Positions 56,341 to 64,000 of a stretch of DNA of 64,000 bases are shown piece by piece; the stretch's first letter is position 1, and every line of letters starts with the position of its first letter. The stretch lies in assembly GCF_003014615.1 (NCBI RefSeq), contig NZ_PYGI01000001.1, forward strand, positions 216,934 through 280,933, written 5' to 3'. The notes beneath the pieces were generated by a model. That model was not told the origin of the DNA. It did not search any database and saw only the letters and a list, made by a program, of their open reading frames with translations. The stretch comes from Marinobacterium halophilum. Lineage in GTDB: Bacteria; Pseudomonadota; Gammaproteobacteria; Pseudomonadales; Balneatricaceae. The position numbers were made by a program, and so were the translations under genes.

Positions 56341-57558
56341 ATGCAGCAGTCTATTTTCCCCTGGTTTCAACCCATTGTTGAAGTCGCCACCGGGCGCATT
56401 GTGGGGTATGAGGCGTTGGCCAGACAGCATGATGCCGAGGGCCGTGTCGTATCGGCAGGCATGCTGTTCCAGGACCTGACGCGCACCAGTGATGAGCGTC
56501 GCATGCTGGACCGTTCGGTGCGTAATCAGGCATTGGAAGCGTTCGTGGGGGCACCTGAGGGTACCTACCTGACGCTTAATCTGTCACCTGAATGGATTGA
56601 GGCGTTAGGAGATGATGATCCGCTGCCGACGCTGGAAATGATGGATCGTTTGGGAAGCGACCATTCACGGGTGGTGATCGAGATTACCGAGCAGGGCGGT
56701 GACATTCAGCGTATTCAGCAGTTGGCGCAGCGTTACCGTGCTGAAGGTGTGCGCATTGCGCTGGATGACTTTGGTTCGGGCTTTCAGCATCTGGATCGCC
56801 TGTTGGCATTTACGCCGGACCTGTTAAAGGTTGATATGCGCATGTTCCAAAAGGGTGCAAACGGGCACCAGGAAAGTGCGTTATTGCATGCGATTGGTGA
56901 TATGGCGTCTCGCTTGGGCTGCAAACTGATCTTTGAAGGGGTGGAAACCGCCGAGGAGTTCTTTGTAGCACTGCAGTGCAATGCCAGCTATGTGCAAGGC
57001 TTTATTTTTGAGCAGGCCGTCGAGGGTTTTCTGGAGGTCGATTGTTTCAGTGAGCGAGTTGGCGGCTTGCTGCAGCAGTATCTGGAATTGATGGTCGAGC
57101 AATCAACGCGCCGTCAATGGCATTTGGAGGGGTTGCAGGGGCAGCTGCTGGCGCTGCGCGAGTTGTTACTGGCCTCGGCGGGTGCTGAAGCGTTGCAGGA
57201 GTATGTGCCTGATCCTGCGGTGCTGCGCTGTTTTATCTGCGACCGGCAGGGGCTGCAGATTTCACCGAATTACACCTACGCCGAAGATGGCTGGAGTACG
57301 GACCATTCCGTGCTGGGCCATAACTGGAGCTGGCGCCCCTGGTTTTACCAGTTGGTGGCCTCCAGTGATTATGACCGCCGTATCCTGAGGTCTGCCCCAT
57401 ATATGGATATCAGCGGTCATCAGCGCTGTTTCACGTTGACGCTGGCACTGGATCAGCAGCGCGTGCTGCTGGTGGATGTGGTGGATCAGTTGGCGACGGA
57501 GGATGCGGTGTCGCCGCAAACATCATTCCACAGTGACTTGATGCCGGATTTGTCCTGA
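56341..57558 (+). CDS. EAL-domain cyclic-di-GMP phosphodiesterase with C-terminal sensor domain
   Basis: 405 residues from the ATG at 56341 (GAGG five bases upstream). The EAL domain fills about 1-245 with catalytic elements intact: GRIVGYEALARQ, LTLNLSPEW, VIEITEQ, IALDDFGSGFQHLD, LLKVDMRM, IFEGVETAEEF and YVQGFIFEQ. The C-terminal 150 residues (FICDRQGLQISPNYTY ... GHNWSWRPWFYQLV) look like a Cache/PAS-type ligand domain, reversed from the usual sensor-first order. It degrades c-di-GMP to pGpG. Its last 73 bases overlap the opposed yfcL-like gene. Confidence 0.92.
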   Translation: MQQSIFPWFQPIVEVATGRIVGYEALARQHDAEGRVVSAGMLFQDLTRTSDERRMLDRSVRNQALEAFVGAPEGTYLTLNLSPEWIEALGDDDPLPTLEMMDRLGSDHSRVVIEITEQGGDIQRIQQLAQRYRAEGVRIALDDFGSGFQHLDRLLAFTPDLLKVDMRMFQKGANGHQESALLHAIGDMASRLGCKLIFEGVETAEEFFVALQCNASYVQGFIFEQAVEGFLEVDCFSERVGGLLQQYLELMVEQSTRRQWHLEGLQGQLLALRELLLASAGAEALQEYVPDPAVLRCFICDRQGLQISPNYTYAEDGWSTDHSVLGHNWSWRPWFYQLVASSDYDRRILRSAPYMDISGHQRCFTLTLALDQQRVLLVDVVDQLATEDAVSPQTSFHSDLMPDLS

Positions 57559-57767
57559 TCATTCAGCTGATCAATGGCAAAGGCGTTGTCCAGGCTTGCC
57601 TGTACGTTGTGCAGGAAGGCCTGGTTGGATTCCGGCAGGTCGGCGGCGACCAGATTCAGGTGGCTGATCAGATAGCTGCAGTAAAACAGCTCATCGGGGT
57701 TGTCCAGCGCGGATTGTTCGCGGGCCAGCAGGCGGGATTCGGTCAGGTCGATCAGGCTTGCGCTCAT
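57486..57767 (-). CDS. YfcL family protein
   Basis: 93 residues. NPDELFYCSYLISHLNLVAADL and the C-terminal DKSGIKSLWNDVC match the YfcL family of small helical cytoplasmic proteins of unknown function. It starts by overlapping the DUF3108 stop (ATGA), so it belongs to the purM-purN-DUF3108 transcription unit. Its 3' 73 bases lie antisense to the end of the EAL gene, an unusually long coding overlap. Confidence 0.8.
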   Translation of the reverse strand: MSASLIDLTESRLLAREQSALDNPDELFYCSYLISHLNLVAADLPESNQAFLHNVQASLDNAFAIDQLNDQDKSGIKSLWNDVCGDTASSVAN

Positions 57768-58471
57768 GGGGTCTCCAGATTCTTCAGCAGCAGGGCGTAG
57801 GTCTTGCCGTCGGATTCGGTCTGTTCCAGGCGGACAATCAGGTAGTCCAGCTCCGGTGCCAGCCAGATCAGGGTTTCACGGTCGGCCTCTTCACCACGGT
57901 CACGCATCACGCGCACGGTGTTATAGCGGCCGTAGGGCGTATCCACCTGTTCTTCACCGGTGACCTTGAAACGGTATTCCTTCAGCTTGCCGCCGTCGGC
58001 GACGCTATAGGTCATTTCGGTCTTGCCCGCCAGCAGGTCAAGGCGCATCTGCAGCTGATAGCTGAGCTTGTCCTGGGTGCCAACCGGAACCTGCATTTTC
58101 CAGGGCGTGTCCTTGACCACGGTGGTGACTGATTGCTTGCTCCAGTCAAAGTCCACGCTGGCCTTGCGGCTCTTGCCCAGTACCTTGCGGTGGTAGCGGT
58201 AGCTCAGGGGAGTGACGGCAGTATCAGGCTGGTAGCCGAAGCGGGTTACTTCGCTGATGCCCGCCATCATGGCCGAGGCCTCTGAGCTGAAACGCCAGTT
58301 GCCGTCGGGGCTTTGTTGCAGTTGGCGAACGGCTTCACCGTTAAGCGAAATGCCCATGTCGAAGGCCGTGGTATACACCGCCTTGAAGGCATTCAGCTGA
58401 GCAGTATCAGCATGGGCGGGCAGGCTGCTCAACAGGCAGCCCGTTATCACAGTGGCGAGAGTAAGGCGCAT
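57764..58471 (-). CDS. DUF3108 domain periplasmic protein
   Basis: 235 residues with a signal peptide (MRLTLATVITGCLLSSLPAHA). The body is beta-rich with FKAVYTTAFDMGISLNGEAV, GKLKEYRFKVTGEEQVDTPYGRY and ETLIWLAPELDYLIVRLEQ, the pattern of DUF3108, which forms an open barrel in the periplasm. Function unknown. It lies 11 bases after purN, a neighbour often seen in Pseudomonas relatives, and overlaps the yfcL-like start by four bases. Confidence 0.88.
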   Translation of the reverse strand: MRLTLATVITGCLLSSLPAHADTAQLNAFKAVYTTAFDMGISLNGEAVRQLQQSPDGNWRFSSEASAMMAGISEVTRFGYQPDTAVTPLSYRYHRKVLGKSRKASVDFDWSKQSVTTVVKDTPWKMQVPVGTQDKLSYQLQMRLDLLAGKTEMTYSVADGGKLKEYRFKVTGEEQVDTPYGRYNTVRVMRDRGEEADRETLIWLAPELDYLIVRLEQTESDGKTYALLLKNLETP

Positions 58472-58482
58472 ACAACCTCCGT

Positions 58483-59133
58483 TTAGCGGGTGGTGTATTG
58501 GTAACCGGATGCGTCCAGACGTTCATTGTCGAGTTGCACACCGGTGTCGTCCAGTCCCAGGCGGTTGGCGCAGAACCATTGCACCGCCAGCGGATAAATC
58601 TGGTGTTCCAGTTGATGTACGCGCTGCTGCAGGCTTTGTTCGTCATCGGTGGCCAGGATATCGGTCTTGGCCTGTACAACCAGCGGGCCGCCATCCAGTT
58701 CTTCGGTGACGAAATGAACCGTGCAGCCATGTTCGGCATCCCCGGCTTCCAGCGCACGTCGATGCGTGTGCAGCCCTTTGTACTTGGGCAGCAGGGAAGG
58801 GTGAATGTTGAACAAACGACCGTGGTAATGGCGAACCAGCTCCGGCGTTAAAATACGCATGAAGCCGGCCAGTATCACCAGGTCGGGCGTGTAGCTGTCG
58901 ATCAGTTCGATCAGTGCGGCATCAAAGCTTTCACGGTCGGTAAAGGCCTTGTGGTCGAGCAGGCGGGCGTCGATGCCTGCCTGCTCGGCCCGGGTCAAGC
59001 CGAACACATCGGGGCGGTTGCTGATCACCGCCTCGATGTTGCCGTTAATGCTGCCGTCGCGGGTTTGGTCCAGAATCGCCTGCAGGTTGGAACCGCTGCC
59101 GGATATCAGTACTACAATCCGTTTCGGCTCCAT
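58483..59133 (-). CDS. purN: Phosphoribosylglycinamide formyltransferase
   Basis: 216 residues from the ATG at 59133, with GGAGG six bases upstream (the longer frame from 59187 lies inside purM). ISGSGSNLQAILD binds the phosphoribosyl group; FNIHPSLLPKYKGLHTH holds catalytic Asn and His, and CTVHFVTEELDGGPLV the catalytic Asp region. It formylates GAR with 10-formyl-tetrahydrofolate in purine synthesis. One base separates its start from the purM stop, the standard purM-purN operon. Confidence 0.97.
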   Translation of the reverse strand: MEPKRIVVLISGSGSNLQAILDQTRDGSINGNIEAVISNRPDVFGLTRAEQAGIDARLLDHKAFTDRESFDAALIELIDSYTPDLVILAGFMRILTPELVRHYHGRLFNIHPSLLPKYKGLHTHRRALEAGDAEHGCTVHFVTEELDGGPLVVQAKTDILATDDEQSLQQRVHQLEHQIYPLAVQWFCANRLGLDDTGVQLDNERLDASGYQYTTR

Positions 59134-59134
59134 C

Positions 59135-60193
59135 TCAGGCCTCCAGACCGCGCAGGTCGACCTGCTCCTCGCCTTCAGTAGCGGCATCGATCTGGCCGAT
59201 CAACCAGGCGTTTTCGCCTTCGTTCTGCAGCAGTTTGATCGCAGCGTCAGCCTGGTCGGCCGGTACAGCGATGATCATGCCTACGCCACAGTTAAAGGTG
59301 CGGTACATTTCACGCGAATCGACGTTGCCGCCTTCCTGCAACCACTTGAAGACCGGCGGCAGCTGCCAGGACATCGTGTCGATCACGGCCTTGGCGGATG
59401 CCGGCAGCACGCGCGGGATGTTTTCCAGCAGGCCGCCACCGGTGATGTGGGACAGAGCGTTAACCTGAGTTTCGCGGATCAGTTTGAGCAGCGGCTTGAC
59501 GTAGATGCGGGTCGGTTCCAGCAGGGCGTTGGCCAGCGTGGTGTCACCGATCGGCTGCTGCAGGTCGGCATTGGTGACTTCGAGGATCTTGCGGATCAGC
59601 GAGTAACCGTTGGAGTGCGGGCCAGAAGAGGTCAGACCGATCAGGGCATCACCGACCTGAACCTTGCTGCCGTCGATGATCTCTTCCTTTTCAACCACGC
59701 CGACGCAGAAGCCGGCCAGGTCGTAGTCGTCGCCTTCGTACATGCCCGGCATTTCGGCCGTTTCACCACCAACCAGTGCAGCACCGGCCAGTTCACAACC
59801 CGCACCAATGCCGGTTACTACGTCAGCAGCCATGTCCACGTTCAGGCTGCCGGTTGCATAGTAGTCCAGGAACAGCAGCGGTTCGGCACCGGCAACGATC
59901 AGATCGTTGACGCACATGGCCACCAGATCGATACCGATGGTGTCGTGCTTGTTCAGTTCCATCGCCAGGCGCAGTTTGGTGCCTACGCCGTCAGTACCGG
60001 TGACCAGTACCGGCTGCTTGTAACCGGCCGGCAGTTCACACAGTGCACCAAAGCCACCCAGTCCACCCATGACCTCAGGACGGGCAGTGCGTTTAGCGAC
60101 ACCTTTAATACGCTCGACCAGGGCATTACCTGCATCGATATCAACGCCGGCATCCTTGTAGCTCAGGGAAGTTTTTTCAGAACCTGTAGACAT
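59135..60193 (-). CDS. purM: Phosphoribosylformylglycinamidine cyclo-ligase (AIR synthetase)
   Basis: 352 residues, nearly the length of E. coli PurM (345). It begins [19 protein letters not shown], followed by [11 protein letters not shown] and [11 protein letters not shown], the ATP-site motifs, and later [15 protein letters not shown]. It closes FGAM to AIR in purine synthesis. It heads the purM-purN-DUF3108-yfcL unit and is divergent from hda across about 150 bases. Confidence 0.97.
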   Translation of the reverse strand: MSTGSEKTSLSYKDAGVDIDAGNALVERIKGVAKRTARPEVMGGLGGFGALCELPAGYKQPVLVTGTDGVGTKLRLAMELNKHDTIGIDLVAMCVNDLIVAGAEPLLFLDYYATGSLNVDMAADVVTGIGAGCELAGAALVGGETAEMPGMYEGDDYDLAGFCVGVVEKEEIIDGSKVQVGDALIGLTSSGPHSNGYSLIRKILEVTNADLQQPIGDTTLANALLEPTRIYVKPLLKLIRETQVNALSHITGGGLLENIPRVLPASAKAVIDTMSWQLPPVFKWLQEGGNVDSREMYRTFNCGVGMIIAVPADQADAAIKLLQNEGENAWLIGQIDAATEGEEQVDLRGLEA

Positions 60194-60342
60194 GGGTGAG
60201 TCAACCTTTAGAACGGGAGATAATCATTAAAAAATAATCGCGCTAGTTTATCAGGTTGAGGGTGCTCTGTGTTAGAGTTACGCGCGTCATTTATTGGCTT
60301 AACCTAATTCAAGGTTGTGCTAACCATGGTAAGACGCGTGCA

Positions 60343-61068
60343 GTGACCCAGAAAGAGAAAAGCCGTAGTACAGCTGCTCCCATGCAGCTACCCCTCGGGA
60401 TCAGTCTAAGAGATGATGCCCGCTTCGAAAACTTCGTGCGTGGCCGCAACGGACTGGTTTGTGCTGCGTTGGAAAAGGCGGCCTCCGGTTTTGGTGAGCA
60501 GTACCTTTTCCTGTGGGGGCATGCCGGCACCGGATGTTCTCATCTGCTGCAATCCTGTTGTCACGCCTCCGATCCGGTGCGCCGTAGCGCCGTTTATCTC
60601 CCCTTGGCCGAACTGAAATCGTGTGGTCCACAGCTGCTGGAAAATTTTGATCAGCTGGATCTGGTCTGTATCGACAATCTGGAACAGATTGCCGGTGATG
60701 CCGAGTGGGAAGAAGCCGTATTTCATTTATATAACCGTATGCGTGCCAATGGTCATGTGCTGATCCTTGCGGCCAGCCTGCCTCCGGCCAAGCTGGGCAT
60801 CAAGCTGGCGGATCTGGAGTCGCGTTTGAACTGGGGCATGGTGTTCCAGCTGCAGGCGCTGGACGACGATACCAAGGTGGTGGCGCTCAAGGCGCGTGCT
60901 CATGCCCGTGGCCTGCAGCTGGGTGATGACGTTATTCGTTACCTGATGCACCACGGCAGCCGTAACATGGCGCACTTGCTGGTGACGCTGGATGAGCTGG
61001 ACGTTGCCTCCCTGAGCGCACAGCGCAAAATCACGGTGCCCTTCGTCAAGCAGGTGATGAACTGGTGA
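60343..61068 (+). CDS. hda: DnaA regulatory inactivator Hda
   Basis: About 241 residues if started at the GTG at 60343; an ATG at 60382 gives 228 and no start has a clear ribosome site. MQLPLGISLRDDARFENFV contains the short QLPL clamp-binding motif expected near the Hda N-terminus. YLFLWGHAGTGCSHLLQSC is the degenerate Walker A, LVCIDNLEQIAGD the Walker B region, and GIKLADLESRLNWGMVFQL includes the Arg-finger segment. With the sliding clamp, Hda promotes ATP hydrolysis by DnaA to prevent re-initiation. In many gammaproteobacteria hda lies beside purM, as here. Confidence 0.93.
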   Translation: MTQKEKSRSTAAPMQLPLGISLRDDARFENFVRGRNGLVCAALEKAASGFGEQYLFLWGHAGTGCSHLLQSCCHASDPVRRSAVYLPLAELKSCGPQLLENFDQLDLVCIDNLEQIAGDAEWEEAVFHLYNRMRANGHVLILAASLPPAKLGIKLADLESRLNWGMVFQLQALDDDTKVVALKARAHARGLQLGDDVIRYLMHHGSRNMAHLLVTLDELDVASLSAQRKITVPFVKQVMNW

Positions 61069-61778
61069 CCTATCCTGAGACCAGCTCGGCGTTCAGCCTG
61101 GTCGCGCGTGACGAGCGTTTTGTCGTCATCGACAAGGCACCCGGCATCAGTATGCACAAGGATGATACCGCTGCCGGGCTGGCCATGTTGCTGGCACAGG
61201 CGCTGGGTCAGCCGGTCTGGCCGGTTCACCGGTTGGACAAGATGACGTCTGGGCTGGTGTTGTTTGCCCTGTCTGCCGAGGTGGCCGCCGAGCTGTCGGC
61301 AGCATTTGCCGCACAGCAGGTGCGCAAATTGTATCTCGCCATCAGCGACCGCAAGCCCACCAAGAAGCAGGGGCGAGTCGAGGGGGGGATGGTGCGCAGC
61401 CGTCGCAGCAGCTGGAAGTTGACCCGTACTGATGAAAATCGGGCGCGGACCGAGTTGTACAGTTGTTCGCTGCAGCCGGGTTTGCGCCTGTTTCTGTGTC
61501 GCCCTTATACCGGTAAAACCCATCAGATCCGCGTTGCACTGAAAAGTGTGGGCGCGCCGATTGTGGGTGACCCCCTGTATCACGAAACTGTCGACCCGAT
61601 GCCGGACCGTGGCTACCTGCACGCCTGGCAACTGGAATTCATGCTGGGTGGTGAAACCTATCGGTTTCGCAGCGATCCTACATTAGGTGAGCTGTTTCAA
61701 CTGCCCACAGTGGCCACCAGGCTGAGTGGCGACTGGCAAGATCCTTTTTCCCTGCACTGGCACGGTGCTCCCAACTGA
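61065..61778 (+). CDS. RluA-family pseudouridine synthase (TIGR01621-type)
   Basis: 237 residues from a GTG that overlaps the hda stop by four bases. VIDKAPGISMHKDD and WPVHRLDKMTSGLVLFAL (catalytic Asp in HRLD) are the RluA-family motifs, and RPYTGKTHQIRVALKSVGAPIVGDPLY is motif III. No S4 domain precedes the catalytic part. The exact uridine, in rRNA or tRNA, is unknown. Coupling to hda is tight. Confidence 0.92.
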   Translation: MTYPETSSAFSLVARDERFVVIDKAPGISMHKDDTAAGLAMLLAQALGQPVWPVHRLDKMTSGLVLFALSAEVAAELSAAFAAQQVRKLYLAISDRKPTKKQGRVEGGMVRSRRSSWKLTRTDENRARTELYSCSLQPGLRLFLCRPYTGKTHQIRVALKSVGAPIVGDPLYHETVDPMPDRGYLHAWQLEFMLGGETYRFRSDPTLGELFQLPTVATRLSGDWQDPFSLHWHGAPN

Positions 61779-61793
61779 TTGACATGCCGCACT

Positions 61794-62036
61794 ATGACGA
61801 CTGATCAAGAAATGAACGATAATCGTGTGTTGCGGGACTTTTATGCCCGCGATCCTGAAGAACAGCAGCTGTTCCTGACCGATACCTGGTGTGATCATTG
61901 CCAGCAGGTAGGGTTGGGTATGCGTGAACCTGAAGAGTATGAACTGTTCGGTTTGCTGTTTATTGAAGGCAAATGCTGCCAGTGCGGTGAAACCGTGCTG
62001 ACCGAGTTGACCGAGGACGATTTCGACGATGAGTGA
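61794..62036 (+). CDS. Small zinc-ribbon hypothetical protein
   Basis: 80 residues from the ATG at 61794; 61812 is an alternative and neither has a strong ribosome site. Two Cys pairs, CDHC and CCQC about 30 residues apart, suggest a zinc ribbon, followed by a very acidic tail ([12 protein letters not shown]). I do not recognise the family. Its last eight bases overlap the tcdA start, so the two are translationally coupled, and it may work in RNA modification like its neighbours, which is only inference. Confidence 0.7.
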   Translation: MTTDQEMNDNRVLRDFYARDPEEQQLFLTDTWCDHCQQVGLGMREPEEYELFGLLFIEGKCCQCGETVLTELTEDDFDDE

Positions 62037-62826
62037 TGCTGTTGAGTTGCGCTTTGGCGGCACCGCACGGTTATACGGTCTGGATGGACTGGCCCTGTTT
62101 CAGCGTTCCCATGTGGCCGTGATCGGTATTGGTGGTGTCGGTTCCTGGGTGGCGGAAGCGTTGGCCCGTAGTGGCATCGGCGAAATCACATTGGTCGATC
62201 TGGACGATGTCTGTGTGACCAACACCAATCGCCAGATCCATGCGCTGAGTTCCACCGTTGGCCAGTCCAAGGTAGCGGTCATGGCTGAGCGGCTGCGTGA
62301 TATCAATCCGGATTGTCTGGTGCATGAGGTTGAGGCCTTCGCCAGCCGCGAAAATCTGGATGAGCTGCTGCATGAAGATTTGAGTTATGTCGTTGATGCC
62401 ATCGACAGCGTCAAGGACAAGGCAGCTATCATCGCCTGGTGCAAGCGCCGCAAGGTGTCGGTGGTTACCATCGGCGGGGCCGGAGGGCAGGTTGATCCCA
62501 CCCTGATTCGGGTGGCTGATCTGACCCGCACTCAGACCGATCCTCTGGCCGCTAAAGTACGCTCGTTTCTGCGTCGTCACTACAAATTCAGCAGCAGCGG
62601 CCGTCGTTTCGCCGTCGAGTGTGTGTTCTCTGAAGAGCAACTGCGGTATCCGCAGCCGGACGGCAGTGTCTGTCAGCAGAAAAGCGTGATGGAAAACGGC
62701 ACACGCCTGGATTGCGCGGGCGGTTTCGGTGCCTCCACCGTAGTGACGGCAACCTTTGGTTTTGTCGCCGTGTCCCGTGTACTGAAAAAATTACAGGAGC
62801 GTGCTGCCCGCGAGCAGGCGCTCTGA
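62029..62826 (+). CDS. tcdA: tRNA threonylcarbamoyladenosine dehydratase
   Basis: 265 residues of the E1-like superfamily. [21 protein letters not shown] is the ATP-binding loop; [17 protein letters not shown] contains the conserved Asn-x-x-Arg-Gln; [12 protein letters not shown] follows. Length and the Ser-rich [19 protein letters not shown] agree with TcdA (YgdL/CsdL) rather than ThiF or MoeB. It cyclises t6A37 of tRNA to ct6A. It overlaps the zinc-ribbon gene by eight bases and lies before trhO, another tRNA modification gene. Confidence 0.95.
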   Translation: MSDAVELRFGGTARLYGLDGLALFQRSHVAVIGIGGVGSWVAEALARSGIGEITLVDLDDVCVTNTNRQIHALSSTVGQSKVAVMAERLRDINPDCLVHEVEAFASRENLDELLHEDLSYVVDAIDSVKDKAAIIAWCKRRKVSVVTIGGAGGQVDPTLIRVADLTRTQTDPLAAKVRSFLRRHYKFSSSGRRFAVECVFSEEQLRYPQPDGSVCQQKSVMENGTRLDCAGGFGASTVVTATFGFVAVSRVLKKLQERAAREQAL

Positions 62827-62902
62827 TTCACCGGGGGTGGCGTTGTCGCCCCTTCATTCATGCTCCGGATTTACGCTCCGGACCGCACGTCAGGAAACTA
62901 TC

Positions 62903-63889
62903 ATGTCCCGCACTGTTGTTTGTGCTCTGTATAAATTCGCCACCTTGGATAACTTCGAACAGCTGCGTCAGCCGTTGTATGACCTGATGCTGGAGCAGGG
63001 AGTGCGTGGCACTCTGTTGCTGGCCAGCGAGGGGATCAACGGCACCATCGCAGGCAGTCGCAAAGGGATCGATGTTGTTCTGGCATGGCTCAAATCCGAC
63101 CCGCGTCTGGCGGAGCTTGGCTATAAAGAGTCATTTGACGAGAGCAACCCGTTCTACCGCACCAAGGTGAAGCTGAAGAAAGAGATCGTCACCATGGGCG
63201 TGGAAGGGATCGACCCGAAACAGGTGGTCGGTACTTATGTTAAGCCCGAGGCCTGGAATGCGCTGATTTCCGACCCCGAAGTGCTGCTGGTAGATACCCG
63301 TAACGACTATGAAGTGCAGATCGGCACCTTCAAGCATGCGGTCAACCCGGCGACAGAGACATTCCGTGAGTTCCCGCAGTATGTGCAGGAGAACCTGGAC
63401 CCTGAAAAACACAAAAAGGTCGCGATGTTCTGTACCGGCGGTATTCGCTGCGAGAAGTCGACGGCGTTTTTGAAAGAACAGGGCTTTGATGAGGTGTACC
63501 ATCTGGAAGGCGGGATTCTGAAGTACCTGGAAACCGTGCCGGAAGCGGATAGCCTGTGGGAAGGCGAGTGTTTTGTCTTCGATAATCGGGTAGCGGTTAA
63601 TCACCAGTTGGAAAAAGGTCAGTATGACCAGTGCCATGCTTGCCGAATGCCGATCACCGAGGCAGAGAAGGCCAGTGATCAGTACGAGCAGGGCGTGAGC
63701 TGCCCGCATTGCCATGACCGTATTACCGAAGAACAGAAGCAGCGTTTTGTGCAGCGCGAAAAACAGACTCAGCTGGCCAAGGCGCGGGGTGAGGCCCATA
63801 TCGGTGCTGATGCCAATGCCGTCATCGAGGCGCGTCGCCAGCTAAAGGTTGCTCAGCGTGAAGCGCAGAAACAGCGTTCTACCGACTGA
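62903..63889 (+). CDS. trhO: tRNA uridine-34 5-hydroxylase (rhodanese-like, formerly YceA)
   Basis: 328 residues from the ATG at 62903 (AGGAAAC upstream); the longer frame from 62801 lies inside tcdA. The N-terminal acylphosphatase-like domain has [18 protein letters not shown]; the rhodanese domain has [16 protein letters not shown] and the active Cys in [20 protein letters not shown]. The C-terminal part has a Cys-rich CHACRMPI ... CPHCHD and a charged tail. TrhO hydroxylates U34 of certain tRNAs using O2. Its position after tcdA suggests a run of tRNA modification genes. Confidence 0.95.
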   Translation: MSRTVVCALYKFATLDNFEQLRQPLYDLMLEQGVRGTLLLASEGINGTIAGSRKGIDVVLAWLKSDPRLAELGYKESFDESNPFYRTKVKLKKEIVTMGVEGIDPKQVVGTYVKPEAWNALISDPEVLLVDTRNDYEVQIGTFKHAVNPATETFREFPQYVQENLDPEKHKKVAMFCTGGIRCEKSTAFLKEQGFDEVYHLEGGILKYLETVPEADSLWEGECFVFDNRVAVNHQLEKGQYDQCHACRMPITEAEKASDQYEQGVSCPHCHDRITEEQKQRFVQREKQTQLAKARGEAHIGADANAVIEARRQLKVAQREAQKQRSTD

Positions 63890-63978
63890 AAACAGCCAAA
63901 AAAAAGGCTATGTCTGAGTAAACTGTTGAAGATCTGCCATTCTTAAAGTATTAGCCATAAGCTTTAAGGGTGGCCGCT

Positions 63979-64000
63979 ATGAAAAACGCCCCATTTCAGC
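63979..64000 (+). CDS. Possible start of a further gene, cut by the window edge
   Basis: An ATG at 63979 with AAGGG about nine bases upstream opens seven codons (Met-Lys-Asn-Ala-Pro-Phe-Gln) before the window ends. Too little is visible to name a product or be sure that it is coding. Between trhO and here I see only a short AGCC-A8-GGCT repeat. Confidence 0.25.

Overview
The window reads as ordinary chromosome of a gammaproteobacterium. Evidence: a gammaproteobacterial housekeeping set (metG, trmA, rlmE, purMN, hda, tcdA, trhO, sbcDC, dinB), a NorR-type activator divergent from hmp under a sigma-54 promoter, single-domain families typical of Pseudomonas and Oceanospirillales relatives (DUF6482, HopJ, DUF1853, DUF3108, YfcL), and moderately high GC. 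My inference is an Oceanospirillales/Marinobacterium-like marine bacterium; no rRNA, tRNA, CRISPR array or recognisable transposon was seen.

Layout. 1-5.4 kb: acyltransferase fragment, small basic protein, dinB, panE-hopJ, small unknowns. 5.4-14.7 kb: metG and trmA, separated by an exact 253-bp tandem duplication that left a 5' metG fragment; then rlmE, an FAD oxidoreductase, an RNA methyltransferase, DUF1853 and an HD-GYP protein. 14.8-19.2 kb: a two-gene RND efflux operon under an AcrR-box-like palindrome. 19.2-28.9 kb: a carnitine catabolic cluster (porin, D-malate/tartrate dehydrogenase, LysR, XRE-PAS regulator, CntB, semialdehyde dehydrogenase, CntA, BCCT transporter). Its logic is import of carnitine, release of trimethylamine by CntAB, oxidation of malic semialdehyde to D-malate, then decarboxylation to pyruvate. 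A 19-nt motif recurs at three promoters of this cluster.

29-39.5 kb: a TetR/AcrR-like repressor with its own palindrome, a PepSY-flavodoxin-reductase fusion, a lytic transglycosylase, sbcD and sbcC split by an opposed DMT transporter, and a DUF294 protein. 39.6-45.2 kb: Bfd-like ferredoxin and a tightly overlapping operon of a lone receiver, a membrane PAS/kinase-like protein fused to a DEDDh exonuclease, a small membrane protein and an SLC5-histidine kinase. 45.3-50 kb: a chemoreceptor, a spermidine-synthase-like protein and an AT-rich two-gene island (soluble 305-aa protein plus four-helix membrane protein) of unknown function, the best candidate here for an undescribed module. 50-57.8 kb: norR/hmp, GFA, DUF1090, GNAT, a phospholipase-D lipoprotein, an EAL protein. 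57.5-64 kb: YfcL, DUF3108, purN-purM, and divergently hda, a pseudouridine synthase, a zinc-ribbon protein, tcdA and trhO.

All functional calls rest on reading translated motifs and context from memory of the families; no database search was possible. Start codons were moved from the longest frame where a ribosome binding site or family N-terminus argued for it.
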